Shown here: positions 16,589 through 24,664 of the stretch, piece after piece
Layout of the letters: the number at the start of each line of letters is the position of its first letter
Numbering within the stretch: position 1 is the stretch's first letter
From: Pirellulales bacterium
GTDB lineage: Bacteria > Planctomycetota > Planctomycetia > Pirellulales > JADZDJ01
Direction of reading: 5' to 3'
Assembly: GCA_035656635.1 (NCBI GenBank)
Contig: DASRSD010000172.1
Location: 1-34,664, forward strand
Length of the DNA stretch: 34,664 nucleotides
Position numbers and translations under genes: made by a program
Notes under the pieces: generated by a model
Told to the model about the DNA's origin: nothing
Database searches by the model: none
What the model saw: the letters and a program-made list of their open reading frames with translations, nothing else

Positions 16589-17418
16589 ATGGCGCGCGGT
16601 TCTTTTTCCAACACGCCCAGCACAATTTTTCGCAGCTTGGGCTCGGCAATGGAAGCAGCGTGCAAAATTTCTTTGATGTCAACCGGCTTCAACGTGTCGG
16701 GAAAGCACATGTCGGTAATGGCCGAAAGACCCAACACGCGCATGCCGCTGTGCACGGCCACGGTGCACTCCGGCACGGTAGACATGCCCACGCAATCGGC
16801 CCCAATGGTTCGCAAGAACCGATATTCAGCCCGGGTTTCCAAATTCGGACCGCTCACGGCGACAAACACCCCGCGATGGGCCACAAAATTTTCGCGCCGC
16901 GCCACTTCGAGCGCCCGATCAATCAGCTCCGGCGTGTAAGCGCGGCTCATATCGGGGAAGCGCGGACCGAGCCGATCGTCGTTAATGCCGATTAGCGGGT
17001 TGCCTCCCATCAGGTTAATGTGATCGTCGATCACCATCACGTCGCCAATGCGATATGCCGGGTTCATGCCGCCGCAGGCGTTGGAGACGATGAGCAAATC
17101 GGCTCCCAAAAATTTCATTACCCGCACGGGGAATGTAATTTTTTGGTGCGGATAGGCCTCGTACGAATGCACGCGCCCTTCCATGGCCACCACCGGCACG
17201 CCTGCCAGCCGGCCGCAGACCAGCACCCCGGCATGGCTTGTGGCCGTCGATTGTGCGAAATGGGGGATGTCGCCGTACGGAATGGTGGCTTCGGCTTCAA
17301 TTTCGCGAGCCAAAGCGCCCAGCCCGGTACCCAAGATAATTCCCGCGTGCGGTTTGCCGGACCATTTTTTGCGAATGGCGGCAATCGATTCTTGTATTTG
17401 GTTGTACAACTCGAGCAT
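16585..17418 (-). CDS. Purine nucleoside phosphorylase (trimeric type)
   Basis: A 277-residue member of the PNP/MTAP trimeric family, which cleaves purine nucleosides with phosphate into free base and (deoxy)ribose-1-phosphate for salvage. Motifs seen are GTGLG (30-34), SHAG (61-64), EGRVHSYE with H84, NACGG (113-117), GPNLET with E194 (base-binding Glu) and VGMSTVPE with M212. At the second base-contacting position, Asn in 6-oxopurine-specific enzymes (human N243), this protein has Asp236 in AITDMCFPD, as methylthioadenosine phosphorylases do (VTD). Adenine-type substrates are thus possible. The stop overlaps that of the convergent gene by 4 bp. Upstream lies a 101-bp spacer with a repeat-like tract. 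Confidence 0.92.
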   Translation of the reverse strand: MLELYNQIQESIAAIRKKWSGKPHAGIILGTGLGALAREIEAEATIPYGDIPHFAQSTATSHAGVLVCGRLAGVPVVAMEGRVHSYEAYPHQKITFPVRVMKFLGADLLIVSNACGGMNPAYRIGDVMVIDDHINLMGGNPLIGINDDRLGPRFPDMSRAYTPELIDRALEVARRENFVAHRGVFVAVSGPNLETRAEYRFLRTIGADCVGMSTVPECTVAVHSGMRVLGLSAITDMCFPDTLKPVDIKEILHAASIAEPKLRKIVLGVLEKEPRAI

Positions 17419-17453
17419 GGCCGATGGGTGACAGAAAAAGTGTTGCCGGAGTG

Positions 17454-17490
17454 TTTAGCCGCGACGCGCCAGCGGAGCGAGCGGTAAGAC
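17454..17490. repeat. Repeat-like tract upstream of the phosphorylase gene
   Basis: TAGCCGCGACGCGCCAGCGG followed by AGCGAGCGG resembles a GC-rich spacer repeat seen in planctomycete genomes. GACGCGC recurs at 17511-17517 in the same spacer. Only the local pattern is visible, and no full second copy is found in the window. Confidence 0.3.
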
Positions 17491-17519
17491 AATGATGCTG
17501 GCGACGCGCGAATGGATCG

Positions 17520-17960
17520 CTAACCGTCGATGCCGTAATTCCGCAGTAGCGAGTGAAATTCGGGCAGCGGACAGAGCGATTTCAAATCAGGATCGACTTC
17601 CAAATGACTGAAGTCGTTGTACCCTAACTCCAAGGCGCTGGCCAGGGCCTCAATGGCGGTTTGCGGCTCGCCTTGTACCGCCAGGCTGCAAGCCAGATTG
17701 TAGTGCACCAGGCAATCCTCGGGGAGCAACTTTGCTAATTGCCGATCAATGGCTATCGCCCGATCGTGCCGGCCCTGGCGAGCATGCAATTCCCCCAACA
17801 ATTTCAGCACGCGAATGTTGTTGGGTTGGCGCTCGAGAATGCGCTCGTAAAATGCGGCGTCGAAGTCAGCCTGGTCTAAGTTTCCAAACCACGCGGCCGA
17901 CGCCGAAGGAAAAGCGGACGCGGAATTGGGTTGTGCGGAACTTGGTTCGCTGGGGCTCAT
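17520..17960 (-). CDS. TPR-repeat protein
   Basis: About 146 residues. After a Ser/Ala/Pro-rich N-terminus (1-30) come roughly three tetratricopeptide repeats, from FDAAFYERILERQPNNIRVLKLLGELHARQGRHDRAI to VHYNLACSLAVQGEPQTAIEALASALELGY. It ends with the LEVDPDLKSLCPLPEFHSLL segment common after TPRs in planctomycete proteins (a partial repeat). It is likely a protein-interaction module; the partner is unknown. The frame could begin at TTG 18029 (23 extra low-complexity residues), but ATG 17960 is preferred. It lies 101 nt upstream of the phosphorylase on the same strand. Confidence 0.72.
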   Translation of the reverse strand: MSPSEPSSAQPNSASAFPSASAAWFGNLDQADFDAAFYERILERQPNNIRVLKLLGELHARQGRHDRAIAIDRQLAKLLPEDCLVHYNLACSLAVQGEPQTAIEALASALELGYNDFSHLEVDPDLKSLCPLPEFHSLLRNYGIDG

Positions 17961-18088
17961 CGTCGCGGGAAAAGCAGTTGGTTGACGGGTTTTTGCAGGC
18001 TCGATCTGGTGCACATTCCCTGTTGCCAACTATCGGCCGATCCGCCCATCGGCTTTGGCCCGCTTGCCCGTTATACGCGGCTGGGGCA

Positions 18089-18484
18089 TTATTTGCCGTC
18101 AAAATCCTTATCATCCTTAGCGTCGCCATTCTTTTCATCGATCTCATCGTCCTCATCTTCGAGGTCGTCCTCCTCGTCGAGGTCGGATTCAAAGTCGTCG
18201 TCAAAGTCGTCGTCGAAATCGTCCTCGTCCCATTCTTCTTCCTCCACCAACGGGCCGTCATCGAGCAAGCCATCATCTTCTAAATCCTCGTCGTCGCCGC
18301 CGTCTTCGTCTTCAGAGTCTTCATCTTTTTTTTCCTCGCCTGGTTTTTCTTCGTCTTCCTCGGCGCGTGGAGATTGCTCGAAGCCCGAGAGAAACCAGCG
18401 CGACTCTTCCAAATCGCGATTGCCGAAGCCGATTTGTCGCCAAACCGGTGCGTCCGACCACCACACAGTACCCGCCGCCCGCAT
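18089..18484 (-). CDS. Highly acidic hypothetical protein
   Basis: About 131 residues and not assigned to a known family. The first ~45 residues look folded and Trp-rich (VWWSDAPVWRQIGFGNRD, then WFLSGF). From about residue 46 to the end the chain is almost purely Asp/Glu, with blocks such as EEEEWDEDDFDDDFDDDF. Acidic tails of this kind can bind cations or basic proteins; no function is claimed. The start is ATG 18484 because GGAG lies 8 nt upstream; the longer frame would need a TTG at 18544. The mirror-image Ser-rich frame on the plus strand is an artefact of the repeated GAN codons. The gene follows the GT2-TPR gene on the same strand (141-nt gap). Confidence 0.62.
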   Translation of the reverse strand: MRAAGTVWWSDAPVWRQIGFGNRDLEESRWFLSGFEQSPRAEEDEEKPGEEKKDEDSEDEDGGDDEDLEDDGLLDDGPLVEEEEWDEDDFDDDFDDDFESDLDEEDDLEDEDDEIDEKNGDAKDDKDFDGK

Positions 18485-18625
18485 AGCAAGTTCTCCAGAA
18501 GAAATATTTTGGCTGCCGATTACGTCATTTGTGCTCGCAGCCAAGTGGCTTACCCTTTGCCCGATCCAGCTTTCCTATCGGTGGCCGAAACGTTTGTCAA
18601 GCGGGGCATAGGATGGGCAAAACGC

Positions 18626-20215
18626 CTAGCGTGTGAACAGCTCCTGATCGGAGTGCGGCGTTCCACTGGCGGCCGACGCCGGCTTGGTGGGGTGCGGCCT
18701 GGCCGAAGAGTTGATTATTCGCCATTTGGCTTGCGGCGTAGATTCCTTTGGTGGGGCGTCGTCGGTCTTGTCCCTGGTTTTGCCGCCCGCGGTTTGAGCA
18801 GCAATTAGTTCCAACAACCGATGCGGTTCCGGATGACCGGGCTCCACCCCCTGCCAGATTTGCAGCACCGGCTCCGCTCCCGACAAATCGCCCGTGGAAA
18901 TCAATGCGGAAGCCAGCCAGCGCAAGCAAATGGGATGGCGGCAACCAGCTTCGTAGGCGCGCCGCAAATAAGGCACGGCGGGGGCCCATTGTTGCTGCGC
19001 GGCCAGGCAAGCGCCGCGAATAGCATTGCGCAAGGCATCGCGTAGTATCCCTTGTTCCGGCAGCCGATCGGCCTCGGCCAGCGCTTCCTGACGCCGATTG
19101 TGCTTGACGTGTAACTCGATCAATTGTTGCCGCAGCTGTTTGGAGCTTCCGCGCGCTTGCAGTCCGCTTGCCAACACTCGGCACGATTCTTCCGTGCGCC
19201 CCTGCAATTCGAGCGTTAGGCTGTAGCAAATGATGGCCACATCCTCCAGGTTCGCCAAATGCCACGCCGCTTGATTGATTTGCCCATGCTCCACCGCCAC
19301 TTGATACGATCGGCATGCCAAATCCAGCCGACCCTGCGATTGCATGTAACTGCCCATCGCGCACAGCAATTGGGCATCTAGTGGAAACGCCTTCAACGCC
19401 TCCAAGCACGCGGCCACTTGCTCTTCCCGGGAGTTGGGGCGGCTATCGAACGTGGTGAGCAGTCCATAATACGCTTCCAAATGCTCGGTCGTGGGGCCCT
19501 GAGATTGAGCGATCGCCCGGCGAAACCAGTCGGCGGCTTTCACCGGCTCGCCCAGCGTGGCCCAACTTTCCCCTAGCGCGAGCAAGAGCGGCAAGCGCTC
19601 TCCGCGCTCTTGAATTTCCATTTCGGCCAGGCGAATATCGCGCTGGGCCTTGGCGGTTTTAATTTGCGGTTGCAGATCGCGCGCAGACCGCAAAATTCGC
19701 CAGCGGGTAATTTGTGGCGATAAGCCCGCTTCGGCCGGCGCGGGAGTAAGTTGCTCGCGCACTCGGCCGGTAAATTTCAGCCCGGCTTTGAGCGGCCACA
19801 AGCGAATGCGTCCCGCTTGCTCACCATCGGTTTGCCAGTTGCTGGCCGGCATTTTGATTTGCAGCAAATACGCATTCGCTGCCGCCGGCTGGCTGTCGAT
19901 TTGCTGGCGAATGGCCTGCGCTGCTGCCGCTTCCAGTTGTTCGCTGGCATCGAGCCACAATACCCAATCGCCGGTAAGTTGCCCCAGGGCAAAATTGCGG
20001 GCGGCGGAAAAATCGTCGGCCCATGGATAATCGATCACGCGGGAAGCGCCGCGCTGGGCAATTTCCCATGTGCCATCGGCGGAGCCGGTATCGACGACCA
20101 CAATTTCATCGGCAACGGACCGCACACTTTCCAGGGTTGCCGCCAACGTGGCTTGTGCATCTCGGGCAATCACCGCGATCGAAAGCTTCCGACCACTGGA
20201 AGAAGATTGAGTCAC
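18626..20215 (-). CDS. Family 2 glycosyltransferase fused to TPR repeats
   Basis: A 529-residue cytoplasmic protein. Residues 10-170 are a GT-A fold family 2 glycosyltransferase: LSIAVIARDAQATLAATLESV, then VADEIVVVDTGSADGT (nucleotide-sugar site), then FSAARNFALGQLTGDWVLWLDASEQ, where LDAS stands in the DxD-like position. From about residue 200 to 475 helical repeats resemble TPRs (AADWFRRAIAQSQGPTTEHL, LDLACRSYQVAVEHGQ, WAPAVPYLRRAYEAGC). The C-terminus (480-529) is a Lys/Pro/Ser-rich tail. GT2-TPR fusions of this kind are frequent in planctomycetes and other bacteria; the acceptor and sugar are unknown. Translation starts at GTG 20215, supported by a near-perfect AAGGAGG six to seven nt upstream. 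Confidence 0.85.
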   Translation of the reverse strand: MTQSSSSGRKLSIAVIARDAQATLAATLESVRSVADEIVVVDTGSADGTWEIAQRGASRVIDYPWADDFSAARNFALGQLTGDWVLWLDASEQLEAAAAQAIRQQIDSQPAAANAYLLQIKMPASNWQTDGEQAGRIRLWPLKAGLKFTGRVREQLTPAPAEAGLSPQITRWRILRSARDLQPQIKTAKAQRDIRLAEMEIQERGERLPLLLALGESWATLGEPVKAADWFRRAIAQSQGPTTEHLEAYYGLLTTFDSRPNSREEQVAACLEALKAFPLDAQLLCAMGSYMQSQGRLDLACRSYQVAVEHGQINQAAWHLANLEDVAIICYSLTLELQGRTEESCRVLASGLQARGSSKQLRQQLIELHVKHNRRQEALAEADRLPEQGILRDALRNAIRGACLAAQQQWAPAVPYLRRAYEAGCRHPICLRWLASALISTGDLSGAEPVLQIWQGVEPGHPEPHRLLELIAAQTAGGKTRDKTDDAPPKESTPQAKWRIINSSARPHPTKPASAASGTPHSDQELFTR

Positions 20216-20454
20216 GGTTTCCCTCCTTGGGCAGCGTGGAATAGCGATTGGCTTTCAGCAATGTGCCGGTAATCGAGCAATTGATCGCGATAACTTTAAG
20301 AGCGAGAGTTTACACAGCCGGGGAAGTTTAGCAGTTGCGGCCAACCGCAGAAATAGCGGTTTGGTGTTTGAAGTGACTGCCGGCTCGCAATTAGCGATTC
20401 TCGGGAAACAAGTAGTGTCTGCCGGCTAATTGCCAATCGTTAGTTGTTAACCGC
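20216..20454. other. Spacer between argJ and the GT2-TPR gene
   Basis: 239 bp without a gene. It includes the strong ribosome binding site of the downstream gene (about 20221-20229) and a hairpin at 20341-20364 (CCAACCGC/GCGGTTTGG) without a U-tract. TGCCGGCT occurs twice (near 20380 and 20421), suggesting a short local repeat. Confidence 0.5.
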
Positions 20455-21648
20455 TCACGTGTGATAATCTGCATTCAGCCGCACGTATTCAGCGGTTAAG
20501 TCGGCGGTCCAAAATCGGGCAGCGGCACTACCTTCGGCAAACGATAACACCACGTTCGTTTCGCGGTGCGATTTGATGCTGGCCGAAACTTCATCGGCGT
20601 TGAATTCCACTGGCGCGCCCTGGCGATACAGGGCGACCCCGTTTACCTCGAGATTCACTCCGGCCGGATTGAACGGCGCCCCGGCATAACCAGCTGCCGA
20701 GACAATGCGACCCCAATTCGGATCGGCCCCGTGAATGGCCGTTTTCACCAGCGGACTGTCGGCCACCGATTTGGCAATTTGCCGTGCGGCGGCCACGGTG
20801 GCGCAGCCTTTGACATCGATGCAAATTAAATGCGTGGCGCCTTCGCCATCGGCGGGAATCGACTTGGCCAATTGCCCACACACTTCGTGCAAGGCCGACT
20901 GAAATTGCTGCAATTCGTCTGCGGCCAATTTTTCGCCGCCGGCCGCGCCGTTGGCAAGCAGCAGCACCGTGTCGTTGGTGCTCATGTGGCCATCAACGCT
21001 AATGCAATTGAAGGTATCGTCGACCACTTGGGTCAGCATGCGCTGCAAATCGGCGGCGGCGATGGGGGCATCGGTCAGAATTAATCCCAGCATGGTGCCC
21101 ATGTTGGGAGCGATCATTGCCGCTCCCTTGCACATGCCGGCCAGATGCACGGTCCGTGTGCCGACCGTTGTGCCCAGGCCGTACAATTTATGAACGGTAT
21201 CGGTCGTCATCATACCCCGTGCGGCGGCAATGAATCCGGCTTCGTCGGAAGCCAATTCCTTGGCGCAGGCTTGAATGCCTGCGGCAATTTTTTCCATCGG
21301 CATGAACTCGCCGATGATTCCCGTCGACAGCACCAAAGCTTGCCTCGGCTCCGCGCCGCAAACTGCGGCAGCCAACCGTGCCATTTCGGCGGCATCGTGC
21401 AGGCCCCGTTCGCCGGTGCAGGCGTTGGCGTTGCCCGAATTGATGACCACGGCGCGAAAACCCTCGCCGGGCGTCAGTTGCCGATCGAAAGCCACCGGCG
21501 CCGCATACACCAGGTTTTTCGTATAGACTCCTGCGGCGGCAGCCGGCCGGTTCGACACCACCAGCGCCACATCTTGCCGCATCGGATTGCGCTTGATGCC
21601 CGAATACACGCCGGCGGCACTAAATCCTTGTGGAATGACAAATGTCAT
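20455..21648 (-). CDS. argJ: Bifunctional glutamate N-acetyltransferase / ornithine acetyltransferase (ArgJ)
   Basis: A 397-residue enzyme of arginine synthesis. It moves the acetyl group from N-acetylornithine to glutamate, giving the cyclic version of the pathway, and may also use acetyl-CoA. The precursor self-cleaves to alpha and beta chains before Thr185 in the conserved stretch KGAAMIAPNMGTML. Other landmarks are VINSGNANACTGERG, LVLSTGIIGE, HMSTNDTVLLLANG, and the closing NADYHT. Length matches the family. It follows argC on the same strand with a 79-nt gap containing a palindromic repeat, so the two are probably co-transcribed. No ribosome binding site is evident. Confidence 0.96.
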   Translation of the reverse strand: MTFVIPQGFSAAGVYSGIKRNPMRQDVALVVSNRPAAAAGVYTKNLVYAAPVAFDRQLTPGEGFRAVVINSGNANACTGERGLHDAAEMARLAAAVCGAEPRQALVLSTGIIGEFMPMEKIAAGIQACAKELASDEAGFIAAARGMMTTDTVHKLYGLGTTVGTRTVHLAGMCKGAAMIAPNMGTMLGLILTDAPIAAADLQRMLTQVVDDTFNCISVDGHMSTNDTVLLLANGAAGGEKLAADELQQFQSALHEVCGQLAKSIPADGEGATHLICIDVKGCATVAAARQIAKSVADSPLVKTAIHGADPNWGRIVSAAGYAGAPFNPAGVNLEVNGVALYRQGAPVEFNADEVSASIKSHRETNVVLSFAEGSAAARFWTADLTAEYVRLNADYHT

Positions 21649-21667
21649 GTTTTATAACGCCGTATTC

Positions 21668-21693
21668 TATAAAGTTGCGACCGTTGGTCGCGC
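21668..21693 (+). repeat. Copy of the GCGACC/GGTCGC palindromic repeat (argC-argJ spacer)
   Basis: TATAAAGTTGCGACC then GTTGGTCGCGC, one of the standard variants with GTT in the loop. The 20 nt to its left (TTTTATAACGCCGTATTC) match the extended left flank of the copy at 23577, showing that the full unit is nearer 45 bp. Confidence 0.85.
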
Positions 21694-21727
21694 TGGAATT
21701 GCAATGATCGCCGGCGAATTCACACGA

Positions 21728-22738
21728 TCACAACAGCGCCGTCGTTTCGGGAAAGCCGAACAACAAATTGAAGTTTTGCACCGCAGCGCCCGATGCACCT
21801 TTGATCATGTTATCCAAGCAGCTAATGGTGAGTACCCTGCCCCGCACCATCCGCACAGTAAGGTCGCAAAAGTTGGTGTCGGTGGTGTCTTTCGTGCCGG
21901 GCAAATGATCGACCACGCGGACAAACGGCTCGTCGGCGTAAAATTCGCGTAGCGCCGCCAGCAATTGCGGCTCCGTGACGTTGCCTACCGGCTTGGAATA
22001 CGTGGTCGTGAGAATGCCACGGTCCATGGGAATGAGATGCGGTGTAAAAATAATCTGAATTTCCTTCCCGCAGCCGCGCCGCACGATTTGTTCAATTTCC
22101 GGCGTGTGCCTGTGCCGACCCACGTTGTAAGCCGACACGCTTTCGTTGCACTCGGGAAAATGCGTAGTGAGCTTGGGGATGCGCCCGGCCCCGGAGATGC
22201 CGCTTTTGCTGTCGACGATGATGTCCGTCGGCTCAATCAATCCGGCCTTTACCAGCGGCGCGAGAGGCAGAATGGCCGAAGTCGGATAACACCCCGGATT
22301 GGCCACTAATTGCGATTTCACAATTTGCTCGCGGAACAATTCAGGCAGGCCGTACACGACTTTGCCCAGCCGGCCGGCATCGGGATGTTTTTCGCCGTAC
22401 CATTGCTCGAAGGTGGCGTTATCATCCAGGCGGTAATCGGCGCTGAAGTCGATAATTTTGACCTTGCTGTCCAGCAACTGCGGCACAAGCGAGGCCGTGA
22501 CGCCGTGCGGCAGGCAACTGAACACGCAATCGGCCCGCGCGGTCACGGCCGCGGGCGCCAATTCTTCCAGCTTCAAATCCAGCCGGCCCCACAGCGACGG
22601 ATGCACAGCCCCAATATGCGGGCTCCCTTCCTGCCGGCTAGTCAGGGTGGTGATTTCCGCGTCTGGATGGCGCAGCAGCAGCTTGATCAGCTCCAAGGCT
22701 GTGTAGCCCGTTGCGCCAAGAATCGCGACGCGAACCAT
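21728..22738 (-). CDS. argC: N-acetyl-gamma-glutamyl-phosphate reductase (ArgC)
   Basis: A 336-residue NADPH-dependent reductase making N-acetylglutamate semialdehyde in arginine synthesis. It shows the Rossmann start [18 protein letters not shown], the FSCLPHG segment, the catalytic C150 in [11 protein letters not shown], and the late catalytic-His segment HRHTPEI. It ends with [11 protein letters not shown]. The missing pathway genes (argB, argD) are not in the window. It is upstream of argJ on the same strand. No Shine-Dalgarno is visible before ATG 22738. Confidence 0.96.
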   Translation of the reverse strand: MVRVAILGATGYTALELIKLLLRHPDAEITTLTSRQEGSPHIGAVHPSLWGRLDLKLEELAPAAVTARADCVFSCLPHGVTASLVPQLLDSKVKIIDFSADYRLDDNATFEQWYGEKHPDAGRLGKVVYGLPELFREQIVKSQLVANPGCYPTSAILPLAPLVKAGLIEPTDIIVDSKSGISGAGRIPKLTTHFPECNESVSAYNVGRHRHTPEIEQIVRRGCGKEIQIIFTPHLIPMDRGILTTTYSKPVGNVTEPQLLAALREFYADEPFVRVVDHLPGTKDTTDTNFCDLTVRMVRGRVLTISCLDNMIKGASGAAVQNFNLLFGFPETTALL

Positions 22739-22921
22739 GTTGAATAAAATTCGAAGCTCGAAGGCAGAAAACTGAGAAAGTTGCTTTCAACCACGACGCA
22801 TGCCGGCGCTCGCCGGTTCGCGCCACTTGCGGACTTCACAGTATATCCGTGTCCGCCAGAACGCCAAGGGGAAGGCAGTGCTTGCTCTGTGCTTCTCCGT
22901 GCCTCCGTGGTTAATCAGCTC
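22739..22921. other. Spacer between coaB and argC
   Basis: 183 bp without a gene. Near its right end the tract TGCTTCTCCGTGCCTCCGTGG (22890-22910) belongs to the same CCGTGCCTC/CGGAGAC-type spacer repeat that flanks gmk-yicC and tpiA-pheA, here as one arm only. Confidence 0.45.
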
Positions 22922-23551
22922 CTAACGTATCAACCGCTGCTGGATCAGTCCGAAGAGTTCGCGGGCCACGGTTTCTTTCGCGCCGGAAATGGTGGCCACC
23001 ACCTCGCCGGAGCGATCGAGAACTTCCACCGAATTTTCCAGCGCACTAATCGCTTGCGGACCGTTAAGCACCATCAAGTCGCAGCTCTTTTTTTGCATTT
23101 TGGTGACGGCGCGGAAGCGCTGATCTTCCATTTCCAGCGCGAAGCCCACCAGCCATTGCTCCGGCCGTTTGGCGGCCGCCAGCGTGGCGACAATATCGGG
23201 CGTTTCCACCAAATGCAGCACCAAGGACTCGCCGGTTTTTTTGATTTTCTGCTCCTCCACTCTCACAGGCCGATAGTCCGACGGAGCGGCCACGCCAATC
23301 AGCCCATCGCACTCGGGGAACACACGCTGGCAGGTAGCGAGCATTTCTTCTGTGGAAACGACGGGTATCACTTCGCACTTCGGCGGATATGCAATTTCCA
23401 CCGGGCCGGAAATGATGACTACACTGTGGCCGAAATCAAGCGCCGCCTGAGCCAGCGATTGCCCCATGCGCCCGCTGGAAGCGTTCGTCAAATAGCGCAC
23501 CGGGTCGAGGTGCTGCCGCGTGGGGCCGGAGGTGATGAGAATGCGCGCCAT
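22922..23551 (-). CDS. coaB: Phosphopantothenate-cysteine ligase domain as a separate protein (CoaB)
   Basis: A 209-residue stand-alone CoaB, which joins cysteine to 4'-phosphopantothenate using a nucleotide triphosphate in coenzyme A synthesis. It shows the domain-opening ITSGPTRQHLDPVRYLTN and SSGRMG, the VAAPSDYRP motif (AAVADYRP in many), the GFALEME segment, and DLMVLNGP. In most bacteria this domain is fused behind CoaC in one CoaBC chain; here the decarboxylase is a separate gene just upstream, with a repeat-filled 114-nt gap. The start ATG 23551 lies directly after the repeat. The reading frame and motifs look intact, so both halves should be active. Confidence 0.93.
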   Translation of the reverse strand: MARILITSGPTRQHLDPVRYLTNASSGRMGQSLAQAALDFGHSVVIISGPVEIAYPPKCEVIPVVSTEEMLATCQRVFPECDGLIGVAAPSDYRPVRVEEQKIKKTGESLVLHLVETPDIVATLAAAKRPEQWLVGFALEMEDQRFRAVTKMQKKSCDLMVLNGPQAISALENSVEVLDRSGEVVATISGAKETVARELFGLIQQRLIR

Positions 23552-23665
23552 CCGATTTTATAAAGCCGTCTGCTTTTATAAAGCCGCGACCGTTGGTCGC
23601 GCCGCACCTAGGCAGATGAGAAACTTTTTTCCACTTCAGCGCGACCACCGGTCGCGGCTTGGTAG
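23552..23665. repeat. Inverted pair of palindromic repeats between coaC and coaB
   Basis: A copy at 23577-23602 (TATAAAGCCGCGACC, loop GTT, GGTCGCGC) faces an opposite copy at 23638-23660 (loop ACC). A partial unit (TTTTATAAAGCCGTCTGC) lies at 23556-23573. The arrangement is the same as the pair at 1440-1516, with a spacer of about 35 nt. Confidence 0.85.
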
Positions 23666-24220
23666 TCATTTGGCTGTGGTTTTCTTTAGCGCCGTTTCTA
23701 TCGCCGTCCGAATTTTTTCCGGCGCAGCCATCCGTCCGACGCCTTCGTCACGGCAACTGAGCCAGCCTGCTTCTGGATCAACGACAGTCACGCCGTCGGC
23801 CAGCAACTGGGCCACGCTTCGCTGGACCGGCGGCTTGCTCCACATTTCGGAATTCATGGCCGGAGCGACGACGACGGGCCCCTTGAACGCCAAGTACAAC
23901 GTGCTCAGCAAATCGTCAGCCATTCCGACGGCGGCTTTGGCCAGAAAATTTGCCGTGGCCGGAGCGACGCAAAGCACCTCCGCTCGCCGAGCCAATTCAA
24001 TGTGCGCGCCCAGCGGATAATCGGGATCGCCAAATGGTCCGCGCGGCACCAGCCGGCCGGTGAGTGCCTCGAACGTGGCCGGACCGACAAACTGTTGGGC
24101 CGCCTCGGTCAGCACCACGGTCACGCCGGCGCCAGCCTGAACCAATTCGCTCACCAAGGCCGCCGTTTTGTAAGCGGCAATTCCGCCGGTCACGCCAATC
24201 AGCAGTTCACGGCCTTGCAT
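23666..24220 (-). CDS. coaC: Phosphopantothenoylcysteine decarboxylase domain as a separate protein (CoaC)
   Basis: A 184-residue flavoprotein that decarboxylates 4'-phosphopantothenoylcysteine in coenzyme A synthesis. Visible are LLIGVTGGIAAYKTA (FMN site), the catalytic H73 in GAHIELAR, PATAN (87-91), PAMNSEMW (120-127), and the substrate-clamp Cys156 in GWLSCRDEGVGRM. It is complete for a stand-alone HFCD-family enzyme. Start set at ATG 24220; the frame reaches GTG 24235 but MQGRELLIGVTGG fits better. Gene order rpoZ-coaC-coaB is the common order rpoZ-coaBC with the fusion split. Confidence 0.93.
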   Translation of the reverse strand: MQGRELLIGVTGGIAAYKTAALVSELVQAGAGVTVVLTEAAQQFVGPATFEALTGRLVPRGPFGDPDYPLGAHIELARRAEVLCVAPATANFLAKAAVGMADDLLSTLYLAFKGPVVVAPAMNSEMWSKPPVQRSVAQLLADGVTVVDPEAGWLSCRDEGVGRMAAPEKIRTAIETALKKTTAK

Positions 24221-24260
24221 GGGAAGCAACACCACGGAGACACGGAAGAGACAAACACGT

Positions 24261-24368
24261 TTTATAAGGAAGCCAGGAATGCAGGAACGTGGATATTTAA
24301 CGAATGAATGAACTTCATATCGTTAAATCCTGCTGGTTTGTTTCCTGTTTTCCTGGATTCCTTATAAA
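24261..24368. repeat. Nested inverted repeat between rpoZ and coaC
   Basis: Outer arms 24261-24286 and 24343-24368 pair over 26 nt with three mismatches (core TTATAAGGAA/TTCCTTATAA). An inner hairpin pairs ATTTAACGA (24295-24303) with TCGTTAAAT (24320-24328). The outer arm motif (TATAAGGAAG-CAGGAAT) recurs in the gmk-yicC spacer. Confidence 0.8.
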
Positions 24369-24400
24369 TTCTATCCTCTGCGGCTTCGCGGTGAAAACAA

Positions 24401-24664
24401 TTACAAATCGGCCAAATCCAATTCCGGCGGGCCGCCGATGCCTTCTTCCTCGCCGGCCATGCGGAGCTTGCTTTCGGCATCTAAATAGATTTTATCTTCC
24501 ATGATTTCGCGAACCACAATTTCCAGTTTATTTTCAGATTGCAAATCGACCAGCGGCCGGCTGCCGCCGTTCAAGGCCACCAGCCGTTTTTGAATGAGCG
24601 TGGAAAGCTTGAACCGCCCCCCCACTTTGTTCACAATTTGCTCTTCTTTCAGTTCTTCAAGCAT
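24401..24664 (-). CDS. rpoZ: RNA polymerase omega subunit
   Basis: An 87-residue omega subunit, which helps assemble and stabilise RNA polymerase. It has the shape of the family: MLEELKEEQIVNKVGGRFKL, then STLIQKRLVALNGGSRPLVD (the helix with Lys/Arg conserved), then an acidic C-terminus. The start at ATG 24664 has GGAGG nine nt upstream and overlaps the end of gmk by 8 bp (ATGCTTGA), which suggests coupled translation. The gmk-rpoZ pair is a conserved bacterial neighbourhood. Confidence 0.88.
   Translation of the reverse strand: MLEELKEEQIVNKVGGRFKLSTLIQKRLVALNGGSRPLVDLQSENKLEIVVREIMEDKIYLDAESKLRMAGEEEGIGGPPELDLADL

Noticed and set aside
17931-18611. Ser-rich frame on the plus strand
   Set aside because: It is the mirror of the Asp/Glu codon tract of the acidic minus-strand gene, with no ribosome binding site.
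18597-19409. 270-codon frame shifted inside the GT2-TPR gene
   Set aside because: It overlaps the same strand in another frame; the GT2 and TPR motifs and the strong ribosome binding site belong to the frame starting at 20215.
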